Assembly (NCBI GenBank): GCA_946803715.1
Contig: CAMPET010000005.1
Location: 274,164 to 338,163 of the forward strand
Direction: 5' to 3'
DNA: 64,000 nucleotides
Source: Beroe ovata
Lineage: Eukaryota; Ctenophora; Nuda; Beroida; Beroidae
Positions 23,501 through 33,104 of this stretch are shown piece after piece; within the stretch, counting starts at the first letter, position 1; every line of letters begins with the position of its first letter. Position numbers and translations under genes: made by a program. Under the pieces are notes generated by a model, which searched no databases, had not been told where the DNA came from, and saw only the letters and a list, made by a program, of their open reading frames with translations.

Positions 23501-26500
23501 AGTGATGACTGACTTTATGGATCTTGTCAAATTACCATGATGCACACTTCGAATTTTACATTTGTGTCATGATAATAACGAAATGACATTAGAGACAAAA
23601 TGCAAAGTGTTGTTCATGTAACGTGTGGGATGTTTCAGGGGACACTTCACTTCACATAGCGGCAAGACTGTCACATTCTGAGAGTGTCAAGGTACTGGTT
23701 AATTGTGGTGCCAGCATACGATTGCCAAACAAACAAGGGAAACTTTGTGCTCAGGTAATGTATAGGAAGCTAAATTGCACATTCCAGGCTCAATCATTGC
23801 ATTCCAGCAGCAGTTATTGTTTCACTGATGGTCTAGGATTTGATAGGTTGAAGTGAGATAAATTCACAATGAATTTCTGTACAACGAGTTGATTCGATGT
23901 AAATAACATCCAATGAACTCCCAGTTCAAGATTAACGCAAAAATGAACCAACTGTTTGTTATATTTTAGTTCCAATGACTAAACAACATTCAGCGAATAT
24001 GGCTTTTGGATCAACACAAGAATAATACTGATGAGCGCGCGCGAGACATTCAGATTTGTATCTTCTTACGCGCACGCGCGCTTCTTTTGTCCGCTGTGTA
24101 GAATTGTCGAGGAGCGTATGCAGCGGGATTTGCTGTTTTTCACATTCCATTGTTCGCTGGAATGAGAGACTATCATGCTCATTCTCGCAGGATACCACAC
24201 CCGTGATCGCTCAACTGATAGAACAGCTTGAGAAGAAGCGTGATTCACGAAACTTCACACTCGCAAGACCCCAGAAAAACACAGTTCTACACAGGTAATA
24301 ATAGTTATTCGACAGATTAAACAGTATAACACAAACAATAAACATTTCTTTCAAAGTACTGGTATCTTTTCCGAGAAAAACACTTTAATCGAGCTATTCT
24401 ACCCAGAAATTTTCACGAATTCCCCCACAGTGATATAACATGTGGAAAGGAGAAGATTCCGATCCCGTGTATTAATGAGGTTGACGATGTGGCTGCACCA
24501 CTTGACTTTGTGTACGTGAAGGAGAGCTTCGAGAGTTCGTACCTGTGTATCAACAGAAACATGAATACCATCAAGGTAAGCAGGGGCCGTGATAGAAATT
24601 GTGTATTATGTAGCAGAAGCTGGGTGATATAGACGTGTTTACTGTTTAGGGACCAAATCAAATGTGTACCTTGAAATTTTCACAGAATTGAAAAACAAAA
24701 TTCGTAGTTTGGAAACAATGGTAACGTCAGTCGTCTATCTCTAATTATTTTTTACACCCTATCAGCCACATTGTCACTAAATTCCCCCATCATATTGCCC
24801 GGAGGGTAATACCGGCACACCACAAACAGCTGGGACCCATACCCCTGCGCAATTGCACACCCCACCGTTTCTACATCCCTCCACACCATCATACTGAAAT
24901 GTCCTATCACAGCAACATCGTTAGAATCTTTATCCTGGTAGTTGAAATAACGTTCCTCTCTCTCATACCACGCCCTCACGCACACCTCGATTGGTTTTGT
25001 CACGCCACGGCGAGCGACCATTCGAGAAGAAACTTTGCACAGGTTTTCCCCCTCCAAATCGTTGTCCGGATCATGATGAAGGTTGCTCCCATCAGGATTA
25101 ACCTGGCTTATCCGTGCTAGAGTTTCCGCGTATTTCCGGGCCGAGTCTACCAGTCTCTGTGAGACACAGACATCGGAAGTGTTGACGTGTTGTGATCGGT
25201 AACTGTTGTGATTCGACTCTGCGGCGGTGTCAATGGATGTCATGTCGGTGTCATCAATACAAGGGTGTGCCAGTGGATCGATAACATCAGTCACTGAGTC
25301 TCCGAAATTCTTATCACTTGTGATACCCAAGATCTTATTATCACCGTCTCGTCTGCGAATCTTCCGAGTTCCACTTTGGCAAACAATTGACAAAACTAGG
25401 AGAAGTGAAAAGTAGTTTTTCATAGCGAAAAGTGTAGATTCAGATCTTAGAGGGCGTATTTATACCGATTCATCATCGAGTCATCTGAAGTCATATTCTT
25501 GTACTGATAACGATCTTTTTAACAACCAAAAGACTTCTGAAATTTGAGTCAGTTTATCGTTCAAAACATCTTTAAAGAGGGATGTTAAACTGACAATTTA
25601 ACGAATGTATGTCAATGTCGATAAACGGGCGCATGATTCATGCCATCACACCTTAAAATACACATCAATAGTACTTACTTATCAATGTCATGTGAGTTTA
25701 AACATCAACAGAATTCTGTTGATGTTGACCGGTCACGTGGTAATGTCGTAACGAACAAAACACCCCATTTAATGAGTCATGCGACCCTAATCAATTTCCG
25801 ATTCTAAATTTCAGTCATGTGTCTGCGAGAGCCAGTGTCGTCCTGGATCACCCTGTTCCTGCTTCTTCCTAACCACTGGCAGCAAATGTGTCTACAACAA
25901 GGTAACTCATGCAGGAGTAGCATTAATTTGGGTGACACCCCAGTTGATCCTGATTATCCTATGAGCTTATTTCCTGATTACCCTATTTCCTATAGGTTTC
26001 ATCTCTGATAATACCCACCAGGACGGTCGACTGAACACTGAGATCAGTGAGCAGTATAACGACATTGTGATTTTCGAGTGTAACCAGAGGTGTAGATGTT
26101 GGGTGAATCAATGTCGGAACAGGGTGATTCAGAAGGGACTCATCAATCCACTACAACTCTTCCGAACCAATGGTATTCATTGTGAACTGATAGCAATTCA
26201 AGTTTATTATTGAAGTGTAAACGAAATCCTTGATTTCATCGTGATTTCCTATTATTGTGGCACTTTTTTAATCAAGTTTTATCCAGGCAAGGGCTGGGGA
26301 GTTCGTAGTCCGAAAAGCCTGCTCAAGGGCTCGTTCATATGCGAGTATATAGGCGAGATTATATCAGACAGCGATGCTGATCGACGGCTCAATGACACAT
26401 ATCTCTTCGATCTTACAGTTGTGGTAATGATGTTTTTCAGATAGGGACTGTGCATGTGTGAGTGTGAACTGTGAATACGCCTCTAACATTATCCTATTTT

Positions 26501-27000
26501 ACTGATTATTTGACATTTCAGTGCATCAATTCGGTGAACAGTGACAACAAAACTATCGGATCAATTGACGCGTGTCACTATGGTAACATCTCACGATTCA
26601 TTAACTCCTCCTGCGAACCGAACTGTGTCCCCGTCAAAGTCTTCGTTGACCATCAAGATTTGAGATTCCCTCGCATTGCATTCTTCACGACAAAGGACGT
26701 GCAACCTTACGAAGAACTGACGTGAGTCCAATTCGAATTTCGTGAAATTTTTGCGGCAGCAGCTTTCTTGAGATCACACTTCATATCACAATCAGCGATT
26801 GATTTTTTTTTTCTCACTGAATTCTCGATATCACCGCGCTCATTCAACAATATCCCAGGTTCTACTACGGTGATTCGTTCTGGGACATCAAGAAGGAAGT
26901 GTTAAAGTGTTGTTGCGGAGCCCCTAACTGCATCAGTCTCATGGCGAAGACAGAAGATGTGCCAGAGAGCGACAATTCTGAGATAGAAATTGTGGAATAA
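20558..27000 (+). CDS. EHMT: EHMT/G9a-type histone H3K9 methyltransferase (18 exons)
   Basis: Nuclear SET-domain lysine methyltransferase of about 832 residues, expected to mono- and dimethylate H3K9. The 18 exons (20558-20764 to 26859-27000) join in one frame. The N-terminus ([13 protein letters not shown]) is Ser/Thr/Gln-rich, with a short acidic run ([11 protein letters not shown]) and a KRRKL basic patch. Ankyrin repeats follow from about 21734 to 24294 ([43 protein letters not shown]). Pre-SET begins [13 protein letters not shown] and contains [18 protein letters not shown] shows [30 protein letters not shown] and [12 protein letters not shown]; post-SET is CCCGAPNC. The start is the first ATG giving a conserved-looking N-terminus. 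Differences from mammalian EHMT: FDYG is FYYG, and NHHC is NSSC. One intron (24576-25814) hosts an antisense CAP gene. Confidence 0.95.
21886..22120. repeat. Degenerate TGACACCACTTTCGC tandem array in an EHMT intron
   Basis: About 14 imperfect copies of a 15-17-bp unit (GCTTGACACCACTTTC and variants) fill the intron between the first ankyrin exons (21807-22131). Confidence 0.9.
23138..23212. repeat. Perfect 15-bp tandem repeat, five copies, in an EHMT intron
   Basis: GACACCGATTTCATT is repeated five times directly after the donor region of the exon ending at 23130. The unit shares the TTGACACC core with the array at 21.9-22.1 kb. Confidence 0.95.
24752..25423 (-). CDS. Secreted CAP/SCP domain protein nested in an EHMT intron (223 aa)
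   Basis: A single-exon gene on the strand opposite to EHMT, wholly inside its intron 24576-25814. It begins with ATG and a signal peptide ([18 protein letters not shown]), followed by a basic, Asp-rich linker of about 60 residues. The rest is a CAP (CRISP/antigen 5/PR-1) domain: [16 protein letters not shown], then [16 protein letters not shown] (CAP1 signature) and [11 protein letters not shown] (CAP2 signature). The conserved His and Glu residues of the CAP cavity are visible in HHD, EGEN and GHF. Family members are secreted and bind lipids or act in defence or signalling; the precise role here is unknown. A TATA box lies 35 nt upstream of the ATG, so the 5' UTR should be very short. The intronless structure and nested position suggest insertion by retrocopying, which is inference. 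Confidence 0.9.
   Translation of the reverse strand: MKNYFSLLLVLSIVCQSGTRKIRRRDGDNKILGITSDKNFGDSVTDVIDPLAHPCIDDTDMTSIDTAAESNHNSYRSQHVNTSDVCVSQRLVDSARKYAETLARISQVNPDGSNLHHDPDNDLEGENLCKVSSRMVARRGVTKPIEVCVRAWYEREERYFNYQDKDSNDVAVIGHFSMMVWRDVETVGCAIAQGYGSQLFVVCRYYPPGNMMGEFSDNVADRV
25457..25464 (-). promoter_or_regulatory. TATA box of the nested CAP gene
   Basis: TATAAATA on the minus strand, about 35 nt upstream of the CAP-gene ATG at 25423. The spacing fits a TSS only a few nucleotides before the start codon. Confidence 0.7.
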
Positions 27001-27140
27001 CTTATGACCGAATACCGATAGATTCGAGTTTTACCGAGTTGAATTATTTGTCTATTTCCATGATAGTAGAGGTTATTAAGCATAGTATTAGTATTCTGGT
27101 GCAAAACATGTGCGAACAATCATGGACTACATGACAAGTC

Positions 27141-27146
27141 AATAAA
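27141..27146 (+). terminator. EHMT polyadenylation signal candidate
   Basis: AATAAA lies 141 nt after the EHMT stop codon and is followed by GT-rich sequence. Confidence 0.65.
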
Positions 27147-27258
27147 TGTTGTAGTTTGTTCATACAGCTGATAACGACTTCTATTCCTGCTCAGAAATTT
27201 CATCGAGAAGAAAGGAACCCAATTAAAATTGTTGGGCCACAATACTTGGTGAGTGCGC

Positions 27259-27300
27259 ATATACGTACGTGCGAGCGCGCGTACGTACGTACGTACTATA
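27259..27300. repeat. ACGT-rich palindromic tract
   Basis: Alternating ACGTACGT and GCGCGC segments, self-complementary over most of their length, in the region between EHMT and the intronless gene at 27907. A GAGAGA run lies near 27630. Confidence 0.7.
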
Positions 27301-27670
27301 CGTTACGCGCACTCTTCTAATTCGCCGAAAATCCATTGTTTTTACATGATATTGTTTTCGCGCGTCACCTTTGCGACATTCTAGATTGAGACCGTGCCAC
27401 AAAAGGATCAGCCCAAGACTCAAAATATGACCCTTAATGACAACATTTTTAACTGTCGCAGAATTTTTGGGTTGAACGAAGATGGGGAATTTATTTTAGT
27501 TTCCTCCTGAATCGTTTTCTCGCAATTTTTTGTTGAACAACGGAAGTGATCTTGAATAAGAAGTGTATTACTGTTGACAGAATAAATGAACAGAATTGAT
27601 AAACATTCCCTCCCTATCCAGTGTCTATTGAGAGAGAGAGAGAGTCACATGATTTTTGTTCACTAAGTAT

Positions 27671-27785
27671 CACGTGATGACTTGATGAGAGATGCAACCT
27701 AATCATGAGAGATTGAGGCACAGGATTATTGAGAGTCGTAGGATTGGTCACGTGACCTCTGATCATGTGGGTGTCTGGTCACGTG
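27671..27785 (+). promoter_or_regulatory. Three CACGTG E-boxes, including a CLEAR-type palindrome
   Basis: CACGTG occurs at 27671, 27749 and 27780. The middle one sits in the perfect 12-bp palindrome GGTCACGTGACC (27746-27757), which matches the CLEAR/TFEB-MITF consensus GTCACGTGAC. All lie 60-175 nt upstream of the TATA box of the gene at 27907. That bHLH-Zip factors bind here is inferred from motif identity only. Confidence 0.6.
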
Positions 27786-27843
27786 GGAATCAACGAGAAC
27801 CACTGTGATCAGGTTCTCTGGGAATATTCTGGATGGTAGGTGG

Positions 27844-27850
27844 TATATAA
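27844..27850 (+). promoter_or_regulatory. TATA box of the 27907 gene
   Basis: TATATAA lies 57 nt upstream of the ATG, predicting a TSS near 27875 and a 5' UTR of about 30 nt. Confidence 0.65.
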
Positions 27851-27906
27851 TCTAACAAGTTCCAGCCAGGATATATCCAACATTCCTCCTCTCAACTTAT
27901 CGAATC

Positions 27907-28923
27907 ATGTGTCGACATTGTGGAGCGCCGAACCCTGAGTGGACTCTTGGCGTGATGGTTCCTATTCCAGAGCTGCCGCTTGTCTTTAACTCCCGGAGTA
28001 ACTGGAACTTCGAGCAGAAGATCTACGGTCAGAACGTGGTTGTGACAGAGCGATGTAGACCGACACAGACAGGACGTCTGGGATGTCACGATGTAGAGGA
28101 CACAGTCCCCAGACGCAATGACCACTTCCTGGTGCGAGAGATTTTCCACTGTCCTGGTAAACAGTACAACTGTACACCTCGACTTCGGTGTACCGGTCGC
28201 CGGAGACACTGCTACGCCCTCTGTAAAGTGACTGTCTACAGCTTCAACAAGGAAGTGGCTGTTGTGCAGTTTGCCGGCTCACATGGTGCCGGTGAAGTGG
28301 CGAGAGGAGACGTACCACTCACCGAGTTGTACCCGACTGTGCCGCCACTCACGAAGAACAGGCGGCCACCTGGTCAGGAGGGAGCGGGCAGGAAAAGGAG
28401 GAAGAGGAGTGCTGAGCAGAGCTGTCATCCTGGCAATCCTATCCCCCAGTCTCCTGGTTATATTCAACACATTCTACTTCCTAGCACCGGCCCTGAACTC
28501 CTACAATATGAACATATGATGTCACACCCTCTACCATCACCACAAGATTTCTACATTCCTCACCCAGAATTCGTGAACACTCCACCTGAATCAACGACAG
28601 AACACTTCTGGGACATTCTCTACAGTCAAAATTCATCATACTGCACTCCTCCTTTATCAGCCACAGAGGAGCCCCAGCCTAAACGGACCTGTCTGGAGGA
28701 ATCCACTCTTACTCACCTCCCACTTCCGTCCCCTGCCCCCTCATCTGAGCCATTGCCACGGCTATCTCACTTACCCGAACCCTTCCCACCAACCACCGAC
28801 CTCTGGAGACATTATCTCAGTCCATCATCAGATACTTCCACAATGGAAACAGCGATGTTTTCAGTGAGCCGAGAGTCGTCAGACCTCGTTCAGTTTGATC
28901 AACACCTCAATTTTCTGACATGA
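27907..28923 (+). CDS. Intronless Cys/His-rich putative DNA-binding protein (338 aa)
   Basis: Single-exon gene of 338 residues. It starts MCRHCGAPNPEW. The N-terminal 150 residues form a compact Cys/His-rich module (residues about 50-140: ERCRPTQTGRLGCHD, HFLVREIFHCPGKQYNC, HCYALCKVTVYSF, then VQFAGSHGAGE). The spacing of Cys pairs, followed by a short beta-like stretch and a GSH motif, resembles the WRKY-GCM1/FLYWCH zinc-finger group, but I cannot confirm this. A basic GRKRRKRS stretch near residue 160 looks like a nuclear localisation signal. The remainder is Pro/Ser-rich, low complexity, ending in NFLT, like a transactivation region. I infer a nuclear, possibly inducible regulator given the TATA box and CACGTG boxes. 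It is convergent with the glycosyltransferase gene at 29114-30091. Confidence 0.75.
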   Translation: MCRHCGAPNPEWTLGVMVPIPELPLVFNSRSNWNFEQKIYGQNVVVTERCRPTQTGRLGCHDVEDTVPRRNDHFLVREIFHCPGKQYNCTPRLRCTGRRRHCYALCKVTVYSFNKEVAVVQFAGSHGAGEVARGDVPLTELYPTVPPLTKNRRPPGQEGAGRKRRKRSAEQSCHPGNPIPQSPGYIQHILLPSTGPELLQYEHMMSHPLPSPQDFYIPHPEFVNTPPESTTEHFWDILYSQNSSYCTPPLSATEEPQPKRTCLEESTLTHLPLPSPAPSSEPLPRLSHLPEPFPPTTDLWRHYLSPSSDTSTMETAMFSVSRESSDLVQFDQHLNFLT

Positions 28924-29113
28924 ATCAAATTAAAGCTTATGAAATTGTTGGAATCTTTATTGATGTTCTGATTTTGATTCTTTTGATATTACGGTAATGC
29001 CATGGCCATTAAACGACTTCACTTACAACCCAATGTATGATTTGAAACAAGAATCGAAATATTTAGAAATATACGAATCGTAAAAACAACAAAAATAATC
29101 AAATCCCCATCCA

Positions 29114-30091
29114 CTAATGTTCTCTCCAATCGATGAAATCATAGGAATTCAAAACCTCCATTACTTCTTTCTCGTCCATATCGCTAGGACAGTACTTTCC
29201 AAACTGATCATAATACGTCATCATTCTGGCTTGCAATTCAGGCGGCGTGTGATGGAGTAACTTAGACTGAGAGTCGGTACAGAAGGGGTAGAACTTGCTG
29301 ACATAGTAATGGTAGATTCTCGTCGGTCTGATACCCGTTACTGATGCTAGCACCCCCACATATACATCTTCCCAAGGCAGCGCGTTCACTGTACGGGACC
29401 TGTGGGTTGCCAGAATCCCGGACATGGCTGAGTGGGATAGGATGTATCCTCCGCCCAGGTTGTACTCTATCACAGAGTTCCCAGGTACGGCAATTGTGAA
29501 GTCTCCCTGACGTGGCTTGCCTCCATAGAAATCCCTCGCGTCGTGCGGATTCACTGTGTTTAGATACCCCATCAAAAACGACAAGTTGACGAATGAGTCC
29601 TCATCAACCTTCATACAGTACACAAAATCAAACGCTTTCAACGCGTACGTGAACGACCAAATAACCTTGCGGGTGAGAGTAGAATATGAATCCCTAAAGT
29701 CTCCAATCACAATGTCGCCATGAACCTCTGCTTCCTTGACAGCTGAGTAATCTAAAGTTATATCCCCCGATTTACCGAGTATAAACATATACTTGAAATT
29801 GACAGTAGTCCCATTATACCTCCACGGGTACGCCAGATAGCTGCTCCGTCGGAGTATATTTCTGTTCTCAGAGTTGGCCGGGGAGGACATGATGAGAATG
29901 AGGACGTGGCATGGAACTACAGTGGTGGTGGCGTCACCGAGGGGGGCGATGGTGGCGGGCAGGGGGGTCGCTAAGAAGAGGGGAGGTGGCGGGCGCGGGA
30001 TGAGCAGGAGAAGGAAGAGAGTTAGGGAGCAGGCAAAGAAAACTAGAGCGAGGTACCTCAGGAAGAAACGCCTGTTCACAAAAATCGACAT
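29114..30091 (-). CDS. Beta-1,3-galactosyltransferase, GT31, B3GALT6-like (325 aa)
   Basis: An intronless type II Golgi membrane protein. The start chosen is the ATG at 30091 (MSIFVNRRFFLRYLALVF); upstream in-frame codons are not ATG. A single signal-anchor helix of about 20 residues (YLALVFFACSLTLFLLLL) is followed by a Pro-rich stem. The GT31 catalytic domain shows RRSSYLAYPW, then DIVIGDFRDSYSTLTRKV, the metal-binding DxD-type motif in KVDEDSFVN, LGGGYILS and WEDVYVG. The LGGGY and the long central spacing resemble B3GALT6, the galactosyltransferase II of the glycosaminoglycan linker, more than B3GALT1/2, but the exact acceptor is uncertain. It is tail-to-tail with the intronless gene at 27907-28923, only 190 bp apart, so their 3' UTRs may overlap. 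Confidence 0.85.
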   Translation of the reverse strand: MSIFVNRRFFLRYLALVFFACSLTLFLLLLIPRPPPPLFLATPLPATIAPLGDATTTVVPCHVLILIMSSPANSENRNILRRSSYLAYPWRYNGTTVNFKYMFILGKSGDITLDYSAVKEAEVHGDIVIGDFRDSYSTLTRKVIWSFTYALKAFDFVYCMKVDEDSFVNLSFLMGYLNTVNPHDARDFYGGKPRQGDFTIAVPGNSVIEYNLGGGYILSHSAMSGILATHRSRTVNALPWEDVYVGVLASVTGIRPTRIYHYYVSKFYPFCTDSQSKLLHHTPPELQARMMTYYDQFGKYCPSDMDEKEVMEVLNSYDFIDWREH

Positions 30092-30581
30092 TGTGGTATT
30101 AGTCAACGTGTCCTCGAGATAGGACTCTCATCAGTCATCAGTCATGAAATGCTGAGGTTTTGGTCATAAATTCAGGAAATATTGTTCAAGAAATACTGAA
30201 TTCTCAATGTCGGGGAAATATGGTTGTGATTTATAGCACTATTACTAGACACAACACTGACACCTGATCCTGCCTGATTGTAAACAATCGAAGGTTTTAA
30301 TAGTTATCATGTAATTGAGTACCTTCACAGCATCTCTTCTTTTTGAGGATGACAGTTAAACAAAACTCTTCATGACAATTGTTTATGAAGAAATAAACAG
30401 AACAATGTCATACAGATTCACAAATATAAACCTTCAGAGAAGAAAGCAACCTGTGCATTCTATTGCGCTTTCCATACCTAATTGCTTCCTGCATTATAAT
30501 GAGGATCTAATATGAAAGGGTTACTCGAGCGAGCAGCGCATTGAGTAAAGATATTTTTGGGAAGAGAGTCTGGGAATATAA
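30092..30581. other. Intergenic: glycosyltransferase promoter and PSMB6 3' flank
   Basis: A/T-rich sequence between the start of the minus-strand glycosyltransferase and the end of the minus-strand PSMB6 gene. No open frame or repeat of note. Confidence 0.6.
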
Positions 30582-31638
30582 TTATTTAGACCAGAAGGTG
30601 GGTAGCTCGTTTCCCGGGATGTTGATTCTCTTACACCCATCTTTGGTTAAGACAGCAAGACGAATCATACCTCCACTACTACCATCTCTGCTCATTGCTA
30701 GAGACACAGCATCTGCTACAAACTTGAGACACTGCTCCTCATTCATACCCTCCTGTAAAACAAGGATTAGTGTATGTGTGTGTTCTCAGCTGATAAGACC
30801 TGTAGATCTATCATTGGAGACAAAGCTGTAGAGTTTATGGATTGGCTTGTTTAATGAGATCCTCACCTTGTATGTATTGTCACAATGTCCATAGATGTAA
30901 GTGCTACCAGAGCCCCCGATTGCAAATGGCATCCTGACACACATTCCACCCAGTGGAAGACAGTAAACCTGTCCTCCCTTGATTTTATCCCACCCAGCAC
31001 AGATAATGCTAGCAGACAACATGTCTCGATTCCCGTAACACAGCTGCTGGAAGACTCGTGAAGCCACCTGTGGGAGAAGGATCAAGTGTTCATTTTAGCT
31101 TTGAAACATGAACCAAGCTATACAATCACCTGTTGCAACATAAAAACTGACCTCAACTGTGGGTTCTTCATCGGATTCATTTTCCTGTAAATCGAGGAAA
31201 AATTTCACATAGTCAGCAATGGCTTGAGTGTCAGCAGCTGAGCCAGAACGACAACAATAGATCTTATCTGAAATCTGAAATAAAGGAAGATATCAGAGGA
31301 AGTATTGGTTGGTAATTGGTTATTCAAGAGCTCAAATGAGTCATGGACAATTGATTATATGTTCCCAATTCTGCACATATACCTGAGTTAACTTATCTGT
31401 AACACGATTTGCAACATATGTCCCAGTGCTTGTCCTGGAGTCAGCACCAAATACTACCCCATTGGCAAACTCAACTGCCATTATAGTTGTCCCTGAAGTA
31501 AAGAAAATTTACTTAAAAAACAGACTATGTCATAATTAAATTCGTTGCATCATTCAGGACTATGCGAATACCAGTGGAATGTTCAGCAGTCATCCAGTCA
31601 GGAGCATCATAAGCAATGTCATTTTCCATCAGAGACAT
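30582..31638 (-). CDS. PSMB6: 20S proteasome subunit beta-1 (caspase-like), PSMB6
   Basis: Five exons (31638-31572, 31492-31383, 31274-31152, 31067-30867, 30752-30582) join in frame to 223 residues, within the usual length range for beta-1. A short propeptide ([13 protein letters not shown], ending AEHSTG) precedes the mature N-terminus TTIMAVEF, whose first Thr is the catalytic nucleophile. The remaining catalytic set is visible as the Asp in GADSRT and the Lys in TDKLTQ. Other family blocks: [13 protein letters not shown], then [37 protein letters not shown] and [13 protein letters not shown]. The subunit forms part of the inner ring of the 20S core and cleaves after acidic residues. A slight insertion (ENESDEEP) sits in the third exon. 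Nothing suggests degeneration. Confidence 0.97.
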
Positions 31639-32582
31639 TGTGACTTTAGTCTAAAAAAGTGGATCATTTTAGGTCTATCTTAATGTTTAAATGATGAACA
31701 TGATGTTTAAGAATCATCCAAATAGAGGTTCATTAGTCATTACCCTAAAGATGAAAATGCCCTACAATTTTGAGTATTCCCTGTCAACTGTAACTCAATT
31801 ATTGGTGTTGTTAGGTGACAAGAGAAGGTGAGTCATTTAGCCTTAATAACTCTGTAACTTGCAATATCATAGTTAAGGGAAGAGGGAGGGTGCAAAGTTG
31901 AGCAAAGTTGAGCATTTGTGCAAAATGGAAGTATTTAATATCTGTAACTGCACTAAAGCCAAGCAAGGATACTTATATGATGAAAAAGGGAGAATTCAGC
32001 CACTAATCATATTACGTTAAGAGAGCATAGTAAGCCTCAGCAGAGACCTACAATGGCAAATTGGAGTTATATTCTATCATTTTTGCAAATAGAAATGTCA
32101 TAAGCAACATCATACTTTTGCATATATCAACTCATGAAATATGAATATTAATTATTCATTAATCAAATTAGAGCCGATTATTATTGAATGTAACTATCTA
32201 ATGTTATTATCGATATTATACAGCTTCAGATGGTTGAACATTGTAAACAGTGAAGAAATGAAAAAGGTACGACATTATGACTAAAACTCGCACACAGCAG
32301 TGCGTGCACACGTTGCGCGCCATTGATTTCATTCTGTGATCTAGGAAATGCTTGTAGGATTTTACCCTACCGTCGGTGCGCGCGATTTTCAATCCGCCCC
32401 CGACGATGATAAAATCCCGCCAGCAAGGGTCTAGGGTGAAATCCTACAACTGAAATGCCTATATATAAACCACGGAGCCGGGTCATGCAGCCAGCAGCGC
32501 GCGCGGAGTATTTGAGTCACGTGACGCCGCGCGCAGCGGTGGGCCCGGGTTCGCGCGCCGCGGCCTATAGCATCGCCAGGCA

Positions 32583-32818
32583 AAAATTGCCGGACATGTC
32601 ATCTCACATCTGTCCAGTATCCACTGTTTTATGTCAATGCGCGTGCCGCGCACAAGAAACAATGGACAGATATAACATGAACATTGCCGGATGTCATGTG
32701 ATCTGTCCACTGTTTCTTGCGCGCGCGCCTTCATCGAAGGCCACATTATATGTTATAACAGGCCCTTCGATGAAGGCGCGCAAGAAACAGTGGGCAGATA
32801 ACATCCGGCAATTATATA
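32583..32818. repeat. Nested inverted repeats, MITE-like fold-back
   Basis: The arm containing CTGTTTCTTGCGCG and CCTTCATCGAAGG (about 32702-32740) is complementary to about 32764-32798. Outer parts (GCCGGATGT near 32686 and ACATCCGGC near 32800) extend the pairing. A further diverged copy of the CAAGAAACA-TGG-CAGATA motif lies at about 32653-32690. No coding capacity; GC-rich patches flank it at 32.3-32.57 kb. Confidence 0.8.
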
Positions 32819-32844
32819 CTTGGAGTTGGTTCAGATCATAACCG

Positions 32845-32978
32845 GTATGTGTACACATGGAAGGAAGAATGGACGGAAAGAAAAAGACGCGCACTTTACA
32901 GTGAAACTGCTTACAATTGCTAACAATTGCGCGTCTATTTTTCCTTCCATCCGCCTTTTTTTCCATGTGTACACATAC
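32845..32978. repeat. 134-bp fold-back element with perfect 16-bp terminal inverted repeats
   Basis: Ends GTATGTGTACACATGG and CCATGTGTACACATAC are exact reverse complements, and the inner halves pair imperfectly (GACGCGCA with TGCGCGTC). It lies between PSMB6 and the 3' end of the mosaic-protein gene. It is typical of a MITE. Confidence 0.85.
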
Positions 32979-33104
32979 GCGTATCCATCAACATTCAACA
33001 AACGAGTCCATAGTCGATCACAATCACATGGATTTCAAAGATTTAATCCAATTCAATACTGAATACTAAAAGGGTGAAAAATATGATTATCGAAAGTTCA
33101 TAAA

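Noticed and set aside
32455-32841. 128-residue plus-strand frame
   Set aside because: It runs through inverted repeats and GC-rich patches, with no splice sites or family features.
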